Origin: Zingiber officinale
Lineage: Eukaryota > Streptophyta > Magnoliopsida > Zingiberales > Zingiberaceae
Direction: 5' to 3'
Assembly: GCF_018446385.1 (NCBI RefSeq)
Contig: NC_055987.1
Location: 33,739,202 to 33,803,201 of the forward strand
Length of the DNA: 64,000 bases
Shown here: in pieces, positions 49,701 through 60,922 of the stretch
Layout: each line of letters opens with the position of its first letter
Numbering within the stretch: the first letter of the stretch is position 1
Notes under the pieces: generated by a model
The model's database searches: none
Told to the model about the DNA's origin: nothing
What the model saw: only the letters and a program-made list of their open reading frames with translations
Translations under genes and position numbers: made by a program

Positions 49701-52700
49701 GATGCAAAGAACTTGGACAAAGTCAAATGTATTTTATGTGGGAAAGTTATGTCCGGAGGAGTTTACAGAATAAAAGAACACGTAGCACACATAATGGGAA
49801 ATGTGTCTGCATGTCCAAAGTCTTCAAAAGATGATCAAGCTAAGTGTAGGAATGCAATTAATGAGGGAAAGATGAAGAAGAGAAACAAGAAAATTGAAGA
49901 GGAATCTTTAAGATTGGATGTGAATATTCGAAAAGACATTGATGTGGATGAATTTCAAGAATCTTTTGGGACCATGAAACCATCACGTACCCTTGGTCCT
50001 ATGGATAAGTTTTCAAGTGTCATTAACCCCGAGACTCCTTTGAACTTAGCAAAGAGCAAGCGGGAACAAAACATCAATGATGCTCTTTTCAAAGAAAGAA
50101 CAAGTTTGGTTAAAGAATGTCTGTAGATGGGCATATGAAGCTGGTGTTTCTTTTAATGTTGTTGATAGAGATAGCTTTAAGGTGATGATGGAGGCGGTTG
50201 GTCAATTTGGGCCAGGGTTTAAACCTCCTACTAGATATGAAATGAGCGAGCCGTATTTGAAGAAAAAGGTTGACAGGATCAAAGGCTCACTGAAGACAAA
50301 TGAAGAAGAATGGAAATTGAATGGGTGCTCAATTATTACAGATGCTTGGAGTGACAGAAAAAGGAGGTCAATTATGAACTTGTGTGTCAATTCTAGATTA
50401 GGCACCGTTTTTCTTTCCTCTAAAGAATCTTCAGATGAAACTCATACAAGTCAACTAATTTATGAGTATGTAGAGCAATGCATTCAATAGGTTGGTCCAG
50501 AAAATGTTGTTCAAATAGTAACTGATAATGCCTCAAATAACATGGGAGCTGCAAAGTTGTTGAAGGAGAAGAGGCCAACAATCTTTTGGACCTCATGTGC
50601 TACTCATTCTATAAATCTTATGCTTGAAAGTATTGCAAGTATACCAAGGTTCAAGAAAGTCATTGATCAAGCCAAGGCATTAACTATATTTATTTATGCT
50701 CACCATAAGACCTTGACATTGATGAGATCATATACAAAGAAGAGAGATATTGTGAGACCAGGGGTGACTAGATTTGCTTCAGCATTTCTAACTTTGCAAA
50801 GTTTATCTGAGAAAAAAAGTCAATTAAGGACAATGTTTACTAGCACTGATTGAGAAGAATGCAAATTTTCCAAGAGTGTTAAAGGGAAAACATCTTACAC
50901 AACAGTGTTGAGTATTGGATTTTGGACTGGTGTGTCATTGTGCTTGAAGGTTTTTGCACCTTTGGTGAAGGTGCTTCGAATTGTTGATGCTGATAAGAAA
51001 CCATCTATGGGTTTTGTGTATGGTGAGCTTCTGCAAGCTAAGAAAGATATTAAGAATGCTCTAAGTAATGTTCCAAAAAACTATCAGCATATTATTGATA
51101 TTATTGATGCAAAGATGAAAGATAGGCTAGATAGTCCACTGCATCTGATGGCTTATTTGTTGAATCCTTTTTATCATTATAAGGATCCGCTTCTTTATTT
51201 GGATCAAACTGTCTCAATTGGGGTCATTGATTGTATGGATGTTATCTTTTTTGGGGATATTGATATGCAAAATATCATTTTGAGTGAGGAGTTACCCATG
51301 TATAAGAAAAAGGAGTCTATCTTTGGAAAACCCATTGCAGTAAAAGTATGTTCATTGAATGATGACAAGTTTGATCCAAGTAATTAAATAAATATTCATA
51401 ATATTATTATTGTTTGAGGTTATTAATATTATTCATGTTATTGACTTATTTTTTTATAATTACGCAGCAAATTGGTGGTCGACTTTTGGTGCATTGACTC
51501 CTAACTTGCAGAAAATTGCTATGAAGATCCTCTCTTTAACTACTAGTTCATCGGGGTGTGAAAGAAATTGGAGTACATTTGAAGGGGTTAGTAGCTTAAA
51601 GTCTTAAACTATTTTAATACTAATAGACTAATAGTTCATTATGTTCTCATAAATATTAATTGTATTTGTAGGTGCATACAAAGAAAAGGAATAGACTAGA
51701 TACACGTCGATTAAATAATCTAGTCTTTGTTCAATTCAATGCAAAACTGATGAACAAGAAAAATAGGGAAAAAGAGAGGAATATTGAGGTTCTTCTAGCA
51801 AGTGATGCAAATTCTACACAAGATTGGATTGTTGATGGGCTTGATGATGAAGTTGAACACGACACAGGCATGACTTGGAAAGTTGTTAGTGATGCTATGG
51901 GAGCAGATGAAGCGCTTAGGCTTAGAAGAAGTAGTAGACTTAGAGAACTTGATGAGGATGACTTTCAATCCGAGAGTGAGGAGGAAGTGAGTGTGTATGA
52001 GTTTGATTTTGAATCAGATGAAGAGCATATCATAGAAGAATATGGAGAAGGAGAGGAATTTTCCTAAGGATTTGTAGTACAAACTGATGTTATGATTGTT
52101 ATCTTTGTAGTGTGTACTTTGTAGTTTGTAGTTTGTACTAGACTACTAGTTTGTTTCCATGTTTTTTTTCCTTTGAAGTTGGAACTTTGAATAGCTTGAT
52201 GCTATTTGCTATTTAGCTTAGGCTACTTGATGTTCATTTTGGTATCACTTGCTAGTTGTTACTTGTTTTGAATTTTGGTATTTCATTGAGATCAATGTGT
52301 ATTTCACATTTTCACTAAAAGACCACATGGTATCTAGAGCGCCTAGGCACCGCCTAGGCGCTAGGCGCCAGTCGAGCGCCCGACTGGCGCCTAGCAAAAT
52401 CTGCAACACTGAATATAAGGAGAAGAAGGAAGACATAGGTGTTGGGGTTGCAAGGTTGCAAACATAGTCCCACATTGAAAACACATGGGAAAGATCATGA
52501 GTTTATAAGAGAAAGATATCTCCATTGGCATGAGGCCTTTTGGATAGAGCCCAAGAGCAAAACCATGAGGGCTTAGGCCCAAAGTAGACAATATCATACA
52601 ATTGTGGAGATATCTAAATTCTTTTCGATCCTACAATTGGTATCAGAGCCCGGACTGCCAGAAGGTTTAACCGCCGACTGTGCACAAGAGCTATGGTTGA

Positions 52701-55700
52701 CCCATGTGGGTACAATATTGACCTTTAACAAAGAAAGTGGGGGCTCCAATATTCGGATCAAAAGGACCAGACACCAGGCAGGAAGTCCTAGTTGCGGCTA
52801 GGCAAGGAAATCCTAGTAGGTCAGGTGAACCGAGGGGTACGAAGACCTGGTGGATCAAGGATCGGACATGGGAAATATGTGGTCCTTTGTTTAAGGGGGG
52901 ATTGTTGGGGTTGCAAACATAGTCCCACATTGAAAACACATGGGAAAGATCATGGGTTTATAAGAGAAAGATATCTCCATTGGCATGAGGCCTTTTGGGT
53001 AGAGCCCAAGAGCAAAACCATGAGGACTTAAGCCCAAAGTGGACAATAACATGCAATTGTGGAGATATCTAAATTCTTTTCGATCCTACAATAGGGAGGC
53101 TCAGATAAGATAAATGCGCTCAATAAACAAATCCCAGTCGGAAATATAGGTCCAGGATAAAACTAACGGAGCACACAATGTAAGTAGGTATATTCGGCAG
53201 ACAAAGCTCGGCCAAGCATATAGTGTCGGACGAACCCAAATGGATGAAGTATTAGCAAACACACCTACACCCAGCAAGGGAGCTTCGATCAAGCATGAAA
53301 TACCGACCGAGAATATAAGTCCGATCGAGTATATAAGCTCGACTGAACTAAAACAGACAAAGGATTAGTGCGTTCAGATACGCCCAGCAGTAGAGGTTCG
53401 ACCAAGCATAAAGTACCGACCGAATTAAAATAACAGAGGGTCAATGAACCTAGGAACGCTTAGCAAGCAAAGCTCCGCTAAACTTAAAGGCGTATATCCC
53501 TAATCAATTTCTGTAATCGGTCAAGCGAAGATCGATTGCATATCATAAGGCCCAATATGACTCAATAGGCAAAGCCCGAGCGGGCATCAACACAATGTAG
53601 GCACAATATGCTCCGTAGTAGAAGCCCGGTCGAGCATACACATAACTCGTTCGGTAATATAATCTCGAGCGATCGAGCAAGCATACGAACCAAGGTTGTC
53701 AGAAGGGGCTCAACTCAATATGCTCGATAATAGAAGCCCGGTCGAGCATACACATAACTCGTTCGATAATGTAATCTCGGGCGATCGAGCCGACATACAA
53801 ACCAAGGTTGTCAGAGGGGGCTCGGCTTGAAAGTATCCGGTCGGACATAGGCACAATACGCTCGATAGTAGAATCCCGGTCGAGCATACACATAACTTGT
53901 TCGGTAATGTAATCTCGGATGATCGAGCCGAAATACAAACCAAGGTTGTCAGAGGGGACTCAGCTTGGAAGTATCCGGTCGGACATAGGTACAATACGCT
54001 CGGTAACACAATCCCGGGCGGGTATATCAACACGCACCTTTATGAGGCTATTAGTATGAGATCGGCCTGGTAAAATTTGGCCGGGCATAAAGACACTCAC
54101 GATTATTAAACCTCATGAACATAGCCAGTAAGGAGTATTATAATTAAATATGAGTGGGGTATGAGAATAATATATGATCATATGACATTTTGGTTAATTT
54201 AGCGGAAAACAGTTTCTAGAAACTTCTGTAAGTGCGCTAGACGACAAAGAAGGTACATATGGGGTATAAAAAGATTCCTTAAACTATTATTGCAGGTACT
54301 TACGTCATCTCATAACAAACTCTAACAAACCGGGGTCCACCTCATGATCGCGGAGGTTATATGAGGTGATATAAAAAGGGGAATCCTCTCCGTTGGCAAG
54401 GTACGCAAAACACCATCGTTGAAACCCTAGTTCCACTTCGATTTTTACTGTACTTCTTCCCACTTGGAACAGCGGGGACTGACTTGAGCGTGGGAGGGCA
54501 TAGCTAGGGATTCCCACCCCGGTCTTAGGTCACTGACGCTTTGTTGGTTGGTTCCGTAGTACGCAGGAGGCGACAACAACTGCCGGAACATCGAGCTGTG
54601 TTTTCTTCATCACGGTGCTTCAATTCGCCGGAGTCTTCACTAGATCTGCTTTAGGTTTCTCAGATCTAGCTTCAACCTATTATTTCACAGACGACGCCAA
54701 ATTTGATCATGTCTGAAAGCGTAACGGGATGAAAAGCTGGGGACGACAAACGATGACTCTGGAGGAGAGATAGGCGACGACCCCGAGGAAAGCGAATAAT
54801 AATGGATCTAAGAAAACCAAAGAAGATCCCGAAGAAATCCAGTCAAAAGTACCTTTCAGCGATGAGAATAGCAGGTTGAAGCTAGATCTGAGAAACCCAA
54901 AGCAGATCTAGGAAAGACTCCGACGAATTGGAGCACCGTGATGAAGAAAACCACAACTCAATATTACGACAGATGCTGTCGCCTCGTGCGCACTACGGAA
55001 CCAACCAACAAAGCGCTAGTGACCCAAGATCGGGGTGGGAATCCCTGGCTAGGCCCTCCGACGCTCAAGTCAGTCCCCTCTGTTTCAAGTGGGAAGAAGA
55101 TGAAATATAGTAAAAATCGAAGTGGAACTAGGGTTTCAGCGGTGGCGTTTTGCGTACTTTGCCAACGGAGAGGATTCCCCTTTTTATACCACCTCATATA
55201 ACCTCCGCGATCATGAAGTGGACCCCGGTTTGTTATGAGATGACGTAAGTACCTACAATAATAGTTTAAGGAATCTTTTTATACCCCATATGTACCTTCT
55301 TTGTCGTCTAGCGCACTTACAGAAGTTTCTAGAAACTGTTTTCCGCTAAATTAACCAAAATGTCATATGATCATATATTATTCTCATACCCCACTCATAT
55401 TTAATTATAATACTCCTTACTGGCTATGTTCATGAGGTTTAATAAACGTGAGTGTCTTTATGCCCGACCAAATTTTACCAGGCCGATCTCATACTAATAG
55501 CCTCATAAAGGTGCGTGTTGATATACCTGCTCGGGATTGTATTACCGAGCGTATTGTACCTATGTCCGACCGGATACTTTCAAGCTGAGTCCCCACAACC
55601 TTGGTTTATATGTCGGCTCGATCGCCCAAGATTACATTACCGAATGAGTTATGTGTATGCTCGACCAGGATTCTACTATCGAGTGTATTGTCCCTATGTC

Positions 55701-58700
55701 CGACCGGATACTTCCAAGCCGAGTCCCCTCTGACAACCTTGGTTTGTATGTCGGCTCGATCGCCCGAGATTACATTACCGAATGAGTTATGTGTATGCTC
55801 AACCGGGCTTCTACTATCGAGCGTATTGAGTCGAACCCCTTCTGACAACCTTGGTTCATATGCCTGCTCGATCGCCCGAGATTATATTACCGAACGAGTT
55901 ATGTGTATGCTCGACCAGGCTTCTACTACGGAGTGTATTGTGCCTACATTGTGTTGATGCCCGCTCAGGCTTTGCCTATTGAGTCATGTTGGGCCTTATG
56001 ATATGCAATCGATCTTCGCTTGACCAATTACAGAGATTGCTTAGGGATACACGCCTTTAAGCTTAGTGGAGCTTTTCTTGCTAAGTGTTCCTAGGTTCAG
56101 TGACCCTTTGTTATTTTAACTCGGCCGGTACTTTATGCTTGGTCGAACCTCTACTACCGGGCATATCTGAACGCGCCAATTTTTTGTCTGTTTTAGTTCA
56201 GTCGGGCTTATATACACGACCGGACTTATATTCTCGGTCGGTATTTCATGCTCGATCGAAGCTCCCCTATTGGGCGTAGGTGTGCTTGCTAATACTTCAC
56301 CCATTTGGGTTCGTTCGCACTATATGCTTGGCCGAGCTTTGTCTACCGAATATACCTACTTACATTGTGCGCTCCGTTAGTTTTATCCCAATCGGCCCTA
56401 TATTTCCGATCGGGATTTTCTTATTGAGTGCATTCATCTTATCCGAGCCTCCCTATTTCTTCCCTCTTCTCCTTATATTCCCTTTCACATTATTACACGA
56501 GATCCACTCCTTATAACCCGTATCAATCAACATGCCCCATTAATCATGTTGCGATACAAAATAGAATTGCCTTATTGTAGATATCATATAGAATATTAGA
56601 ATGTAAAACTTATTCCAGGTAGAAAACTTTTTAAATTATATTACAATTTGTAATTGAATTTAAGATTTGATAGGATTTGCAATTCCACAATAGGAACCAT
56701 TATTTGGCAACCTTTTATCACACCAGTTTGTGTCTCTTTACAAACTGTGAAAAAAGAAGGGAGAACAGTCATAAAGTGAAAGATAAAAGAAACCTTGGAG
56801 AGAATAAGATTGTAGTTATTGAGCTCTAATTGGGAAATGAAAATCTGGAAGTTTGATATGGTGAGCCATGGTCTGGAAATGACCAAAAACAACAAGTTTC
56901 TGAAGAGAAAATGCAACATTTAATCATCATCATGTTAAAGTCATCATAAATAAACAAAGGCCCAACACACTCTCAAGTTTTAGCAGTTGCACCAGCACCC
57001 GTCTGCTATTTTGGAATAGCTTAACAAGATATTTAACAGAATATATCATCACCACAGATACTAGGAGATAGGCAAAGTGAAGAGTGACTATAGTGCTGAC
57101 AAGAACATTTTTTAGTGCAACAAATATAAAATTATAATTGTTTGTATGTATCAGATTACTAATTTTTGGAAAATAACAAAAATGAGAACTACAATTCTAC
57201 TATCACAAAGTGAGGATACAGAAGACTCCAGTAAAAAGAATTATATCATCACAGTCTTATAAAAAAAAAAGGGTAGCTCGGTGCACGAAGCTCCCGCCAT
57301 GCGGGGTCCCGGGGAAGGATCCATTGTACGCAGGCTTACCCTGCTTTGTGCAAGAGGTTGTTTCCAGGATTCGAACCCGTGACCTTTTGGTCACATGGCA
57401 ACAACTTTACCATTGCGCCAAGGCTCCCCTTCTTATCACAGTCTTATGATTTTTGAAAATTTCTAAAAAACATGGCACTAAAGAATTCTATAACATATAT
57501 AATATATAGTATCAAATATGGTATCCTTTAATTCCAAACATAAGAAATGGAGTTTCAATTCTCATTTCCTCATGCAAAAACAAATATAAAAGTTGGAACT
57601 CAGAAAATTAAGAATTATTTACTAACATAGAGTTGGAATTCTTTTGTAGCAGTAAATTAAATCAAAGAAAACTCAACATGTGCAACCTAGTCTGCACTTT
57701 ACAATATGGATGTCCAGCTTATTTGCTTTTGAAGGACAATAAAACAGAAAAATTGGATATAACTTGGAGGTAAATGCAGTAAAAAAATCCTATTATAATG
57801 TCCTTAAAGTGTAAGGGCCCTCCCATGAAAAAAGGGTGCCCGATCATAAATTATGAGAGAGAGGTGGTTGCAAAAAGTAGAATTTATGGTCCCCCGTGAA
57901 GCCCTCTCCATAGAACTGAACCCACAATAATGCAAGTACAACCTCTTGTGCTTTCTAACATGACCATCCTCATCCTCCTCTCAGACATTGGACCAGGAGT
58001 CGTTCCTCCCCGCAAGATTGCTACCACACTCCTTTTTCCCAGTTTCGCCCTCAACTCCTCCAATCATCCATTTTGAGCAATCAAGAAACCCAACTCTCAT
58101 GAGGCTTGGTTTCAGCGAGAGAACACATCCCTTCCAGCAGACGCAGCTAATCTTGCTTTACCATCTCGACCCTCTCCCTCCTCCTCCCTGCTGGCACAGC
58201 CTCCTCAAGAAGCATTGATAGTAGTAGAGCAACCAAATTCCAGGACTTATTGATGAGGTAAACAACCCAGGCACTAGCACAGCAAGTGCAGTTGCTTTTT
58301 TCTGATTGTACCTAGTAAGAATATTTAGATCAGTTTTATTGGATATCTTAGCATCATAATCTCAAAGTCTTTTACTATGATCATCTTACTTCAACTGGCA
58401 TGTTCAATGCACAGACTCACCTTATTGATCATTTCATTGTATATCTTGCTTGGTCAAAGGACGGAGCAGTCTAACCTTGGATACCTTTTTCTTATTTATC
58501 TGCCAGAATTATCTCCAACATCCATTTGCATTATATCGTACAATCTTCTATGATTAGCACCACATGTCCATCTGAACGCCATTTCAGTAGATATTGAGGG
58601 GTTTTGCTTCACATTTCTTTGATATTTTTGTTCACAGAGTTCATCTGATCTAAACAACTTATTATTATTCCTGCTGTTTAGAATATCATCTAGCATTCAG

Positions 58701-59956
58701 ATGCCGCTATCGCTTATTTTGCTATCTTTCAATAGATTCAAGATTTACAAATTAACTTTTTTGAATCTCCCCTAGCTCTTTACTGTTTATGTTGTTTAAC
58801 TTTGTCCCTTTTATATCTTGTCTAATAAATCAAAATTCAAAACATGACTCTTACTTCTAAAGAGAATAATCAAAGCTTGTTACCGAATTACCAAAGTGCA
58901 CGCATTTTTTTTTCTCCTGGTGGAATATAGTTTATATCATTTTTTTTACCTGTTGGTCAAGATTGATTGAAGCGGTATATTAATTGTAGTAATTTTGAAT
59001 ATACGGCGCAACATGATTCTTTTTGGTTTAAATTTTTTTCCCATTGTAACTTGAGAACATGAATCTTAAGAAGTAAGTAAAATCTCAATTGCGGCATTGG
59101 TCTGTCAAAGAGAGAACAGGGCAGTGGTAGTGGTCAAGTGAAGCTAAAACCTGTCTGTTGGAATATGATTTTCTAATAGAAAAATAGCATACCAAACTAT
59201 GGAGAGAGTTTTCTCTGGAACAAATCGCGCCCACTTTCTCAGTAAGGTGTTACCGGAAACTAAGGAAGAAGTATATATGTTGCTTTGAAATTTTTTTGTG
59301 ACTGCCCTTCCCTATCTTTCCTTCCTTTTCCTCTCCCTTACTCCTAATTCCAGAGAATGAACAAACTTAGTGTAAAGAATCAGCAGGAATTCTCACAAAC
59401 GCAAGCAGCTCATGTAGGATGGAAGTAGTTGTACTTGTCTCTAATTCATAATAATTTGCCAGATTTGACAGAATCAAAAAATATACATCATAAGAAAAGA
59501 GGGGAAAATACAGAAGTAATTACTTCTCTTTAGAAATTGTATTGCAAACCAAAAATTAACCTTAAGTAGATCACCTAAAAGGCATCTTTCCATCATTAGA
59601 AAAGAGGGGAAAATACAGAAGTAATTACTTCTCTTTAGAAATTTTGTGTTGCAAACCAGAAATTATCCTAAATAGACCACCAAAAAGGCATCTTTCCATC
59701 AAATCTCACTGCCTACCATGTAGAAACACCAGATACCAACGGGAAAAAAACATATATAAGGAGCAGAAACAAAGAAAAAATGAAAGAAGAAAATCATCCA
59801 GAGAAACTAACCTAGATGGAATTCGTGCCCGCATTGCAGCCGAGCAGTGGCTCGGCCCCCTCTGCTCTTCACGGCCTCAAGGCAGATCGAGCAGGCAACG
59901 TCGTGCACGACCTCCTCGCCTTCTTTTCCTTCCTTAACCAGCTCCTCGAGTTCCAT
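43726..59956 (-). CDS. RFI2: RING-H2 E3 ubiquitin ligase, RFI2-like, 409 aa, 6 exons
   Basis: Exons in coding order: 59956-59812, 47450-47278, 47020-46962, 44872-44844, 44763-44391, 44176-43726; all junctions are GT-AG with compatible phases (410 codons with the stop). The RING-H2 domain spans about residues 22-66 (CSICLEAV, then LQCGHEFHLDCIGSAFN, then MQCPNC) and is split by the 12,361-bp intron 1 between HL and D. Then come the family blocks WLYSNG, VVDEWMHNEDL, HWCPFSG and RDLFGYHG, a His/Pro/Asn-rich low-complexity middle, PFVFSHR, and a Pro-rich tail. Arabidopsis RFI2 acts in red/far-red light signalling and flowering time; that function is family knowledge, not shown here. The start at 59956 gives the compact N-terminus MELEELVKEG usual for the family; an in-frame ATG at 60028 is less likely. 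Intron 1 holds the SINEs, foldback, hAT and TRIM described separately. Confidence 0.9.
45480..46100. other. Intronic AT-rich stretch
   Basis: Part of the intron between exons ending at 46962 and starting at 44872. Nothing recognisable besides the SINE that follows at 46117. Confidence 0.4.
46117..46323 (-). mobile_element. SINE (family 2) with 14-bp target duplication
   Basis: It is flanked by ctataagcattcta at 46103-46116 and 46324-46337. On the minus strand it starts ctcccatgagctgatgtag with A-box-like and B-box-like segments (ggttcatgcaagg; gtcgattcccggg) and ends with the gtgatttacctcccttc block shared with the SINEs at 15892-16248. It is in an intron of the RFI2-like gene. Confidence 0.8.
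48025..48195 (+). mobile_element. Au-like SINE with 16-bp target duplication
   Basis: It is flanked by ttaaataaacccaacc at 48009-48024 and 48196-48211. It has an A box (cttggcgcaacggtaaa), a B box (gaattcaaatcc), the conserved body aatggattcttccctggg, and ends gttgcccttttt, all Au-SINE features. It lies in intron 1 of the RFI2-like gene, opposite to the gene's orientation. Confidence 0.9.
49010..49425 (+). repeat. Minisatellite in the hAT leader
   Basis: Repeated blocks of cttcttggttcttcgatgct with variants (ggtgcttcttccttcttg) run for about 400 bp between the hAT left end and the transposase start. The minus strand gives a Lys/Glu/Ser-rich repetitive frame, the plus strand Leu/Phe/Ser-rich ones; none is a real gene. 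Confidence 0.85.
49581..52067 (+). pseudogene. hAT transposase, degenerate
   Basis: The frame from ATG 49581 (MASSTAPEGS) has a BED-type zinc finger (KCILCGKVMSGG ... RIKEHVAH). Then DUF659-like blocks follow (WKLNGCSIITDAWSDRKRR; VQIVTDNASNNMGAAKLL; IFWTSCATHSINLML), and the C-terminal hAT dimerisation domain (NWWSTFGALTPNLQ; TTSSSGCERNWSTFEG). Two introns are likely: 51380-51467 and 51587-51671, with GT-AG borders. Damage: a frameshift near 50112-50124 (KERTSLVKE to RWAYEAGVSF), a TAG at 50488 and a TGA at 50851. The C-terminal tail is acidic (to 52067). Only a few lesions, so it was probably active not very long ago. Confidence 0.9.
52440..53090. mobile_element. TRIM (terminal-repeat retrotransposon in miniature), looks whole
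   Basis: Direct repeats of about 190 bp (52440-52635 and 52903-53090) start tgttggggttgcaa and end cgatcctaca. The short interior has a tRNA-Met-type primer binding site (tggtatcagagc, 52638-52649) and a polypurine tract (aaggggggat, about 52893-52902), with no coding sequence. The 5-bp duplication atagg flanks it (52435-52439, 53091-53095). The repeats differ at roughly 7 positions in 188 apart from one length difference, about 96% alike, so on usual plant rates perhaps one to two million years old. It lies in the foldback's left arm; the empty site is kept in the right arm (cctat at 56452-56456). Confidence 0.93.
53580..54030. repeat. Tandem units in the foldback left arm
   Basis: Three to four copies of gcccggtcgagcatacacat ... 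ccaaggttgtcagaggggg, spaced about 110-150 bp. They are mirrored in inverse orientation in the right arm at about 55545-55945. Confidence 0.8.
55545..55945. repeat. Tandem units in the foldback right arm
   Basis: The inverse of 53580-54030: repeated ctgacaaccttggttt ... cgagttatgtgtatgctcg units. Short frames in it (for example 55601-55957) repeat a peptide theme and are not genes. Confidence 0.8.
57261..57434 (-). mobile_element. Au-like SINE with 13-bp target duplication
   Basis: It is flanked by atcacagtcttat at 57248-57260 and 57435-57447. On the minus strand it reads gggagccttggcgcaatgg ... ggttcgaatcctgg ... gggtagctcggtgcacg inverse, then a T/A tail (aaaaaaaaaa on the plus strand). Same family as 48025-48195, opposite orientation; it lies in intron 1 of the RFI2-like gene. 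Confidence 0.9.
57450..59490. other. Intron 1 of the RFI2-like gene, remaining part
   Basis: No element, RNA or exon was recognised. An open frame at 57988-58218 (plus) is Pro-rich and resembles nothing known. Confidence 0.4.
59494..59703. repeat. 105-bp tandem duplication near the intron 1 donor
   Basis: The unit gaaaagaggggaaaatacag ... ggcatctttccatca occurs at 59494-59598 and again at 59599-59703 with about ten differences. It lies 110 bp from the donor of exon 1 in the RFI2-like gene. Confidence 0.85.
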
Positions 59957-60039
59957 CCCTGCATGCCCTAACCCTCGAGCAACGAAGGACGACGAGAGGA
60001 GCAGCGTCCGCCGTAATCCAATCCACAAACTCCTTCGTT

Positions 60040-60457
60040 GCGCCTGCGCCCTAGATTTCCACCTCGAAGAAATGCCCGATCTCCTCCCCTACACTCTCCT
60101 TTGCTACAAAAGCGATTCAGAACGCATCGGTTTATTATCGTGGCCTGAACAGTCCGCATACGGTGCTTCATGCGCTAACATACGACTAAACCGTCCGTTT
60201 CCGTCCACGTCATCATTTGTGCCCAGAAGGACGGCGATCGTTGAGGGATCTTAGGATAGAATAGGCGGATCCATAATTCGGGTTTCGGATCCGCTTCTTG
60301 TAGCATCCTTGCAATCCGTGTTGAATCTAGTTGTGGCTGTACAAAGCAACGTTGGTGTTAAGTTCAACAACTCATTAAAGAAGGTAGAAATTTATATAAT
60401 TTTTTTTTTGAAAAAATCAAAATGATACCTCAAATTAATAGAAATGTCATATTAAAT

Positions 60458-60488
<31 letters not shown>

Positions 60489-60920
60489 CGAAGTTGTTAT
60501 CCTGCGTGTGCACGTCGCGCAGGATATCAATCGTTTTTTTTATTTATGAATTAAAAAATAATTAAAATATTTTTTAAAAATTTTATTTTTAGGGTTCAGA
60601 CTTTGGGTTATAGTATTAAAGTTATTTTCTTTTTTAGATTTTACCTCTAGGGTTCAGACTTCCCAATTAGGTTATAGTGTTTAGTTTTAAAAAATAAAAT
60701 AAAATAAAATTAATTTAAGTAGTTATTGAGTATTATAATATGTTGAGAGGATATATTAATGTATTAGAAATTTATATAAGGAAATATTAATTTTTTTAAT
60801 TTAAAATATTAAAAAAATAAAAAAAACCGAGCGATCTCCTGCGCGCCAGGAGATCACACCTCTCTCTCTATATATATATATTTTCATGATTTTATTCCAA
60901 AAATACTCTTACATTTTACC
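60040..60920. other. Upstream region of the RFI2-like gene
   Basis: GC-richer to about 60320 (probable 5' untranslated region and promoter of the minus-strand gene), then AT-rich with a (TA)n tract at 60463-60488. No TATA box can be assigned with confidence. Confidence 0.4.
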
Positions 60921-60922
60921 TT

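Larger units (their letters stand above)
48530..52411 (+). mobile_element. hAT transposon, 3.88 kb, with perfect 8-bp target duplication
   Basis: Terminal inverted repeats CAGTGTTGTAGATTT (left) and AAATCTGCAACACTG (right) are flanked by aatataag at 48522-48529 and 52412-52419. Subterminal zones (48540-48680; 52330-52400) are crowded with cctaggcgcc-type palindromes. It encodes a degenerate hAT transposase (49581-52067). It sits in the left arm of the foldback; the right arm keeps the unoccupied site (cttatatt at 56472-56479). Confidence 0.96.
48476..56525. mobile_element. Large foldback (inverted-repeat) element with two nested insertions
   Basis: The left end TGATACGGGTTATAAGG is the inverse of the right end CCTTATAACCCGTATCA. 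Without the hAT and TRIM the arms are about 1.67 kb each (left: 48476-48529, 52420-52439, 53096-about 54690; right: about 54865-56525), with a unique loop near 54690-54865. A perfect 5-bp duplication atcaa adjoins the ends (48471-48475 and 56526-56530). Each arm contains three tandem copies of a unit of about 110-150 bp. No transposase is recognised. It could be a Foldback/Mutator-like element or two LTR-like arms joined head to head; class unresolved. Confidence 0.8.

Noticed and set aside
53699-55957. Mirrored frames with repeated SARSPEITLPNELCVC-like peptides
   Set aside because: They come from the tandem units of the foldback arms.
48025-57434. tRNA-like sequences with A and B boxes
   Set aside because: They are heads of Au-like SINEs with target duplications, not functional tRNA genes; no cloverleaf with a proper acceptor stem.
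57988-58218. 76-codon Pro-rich plus-strand frame
   Set aside because: It is inside intron 1 of the RFI2-like gene, without similarity or regulatory context.
59847-60254. 135-codon plus-strand frame
   Set aside because: It is antisense to exon 1 of the RFI2-like gene; the minus strand has a clear RING half that joins exon 2 in phase.
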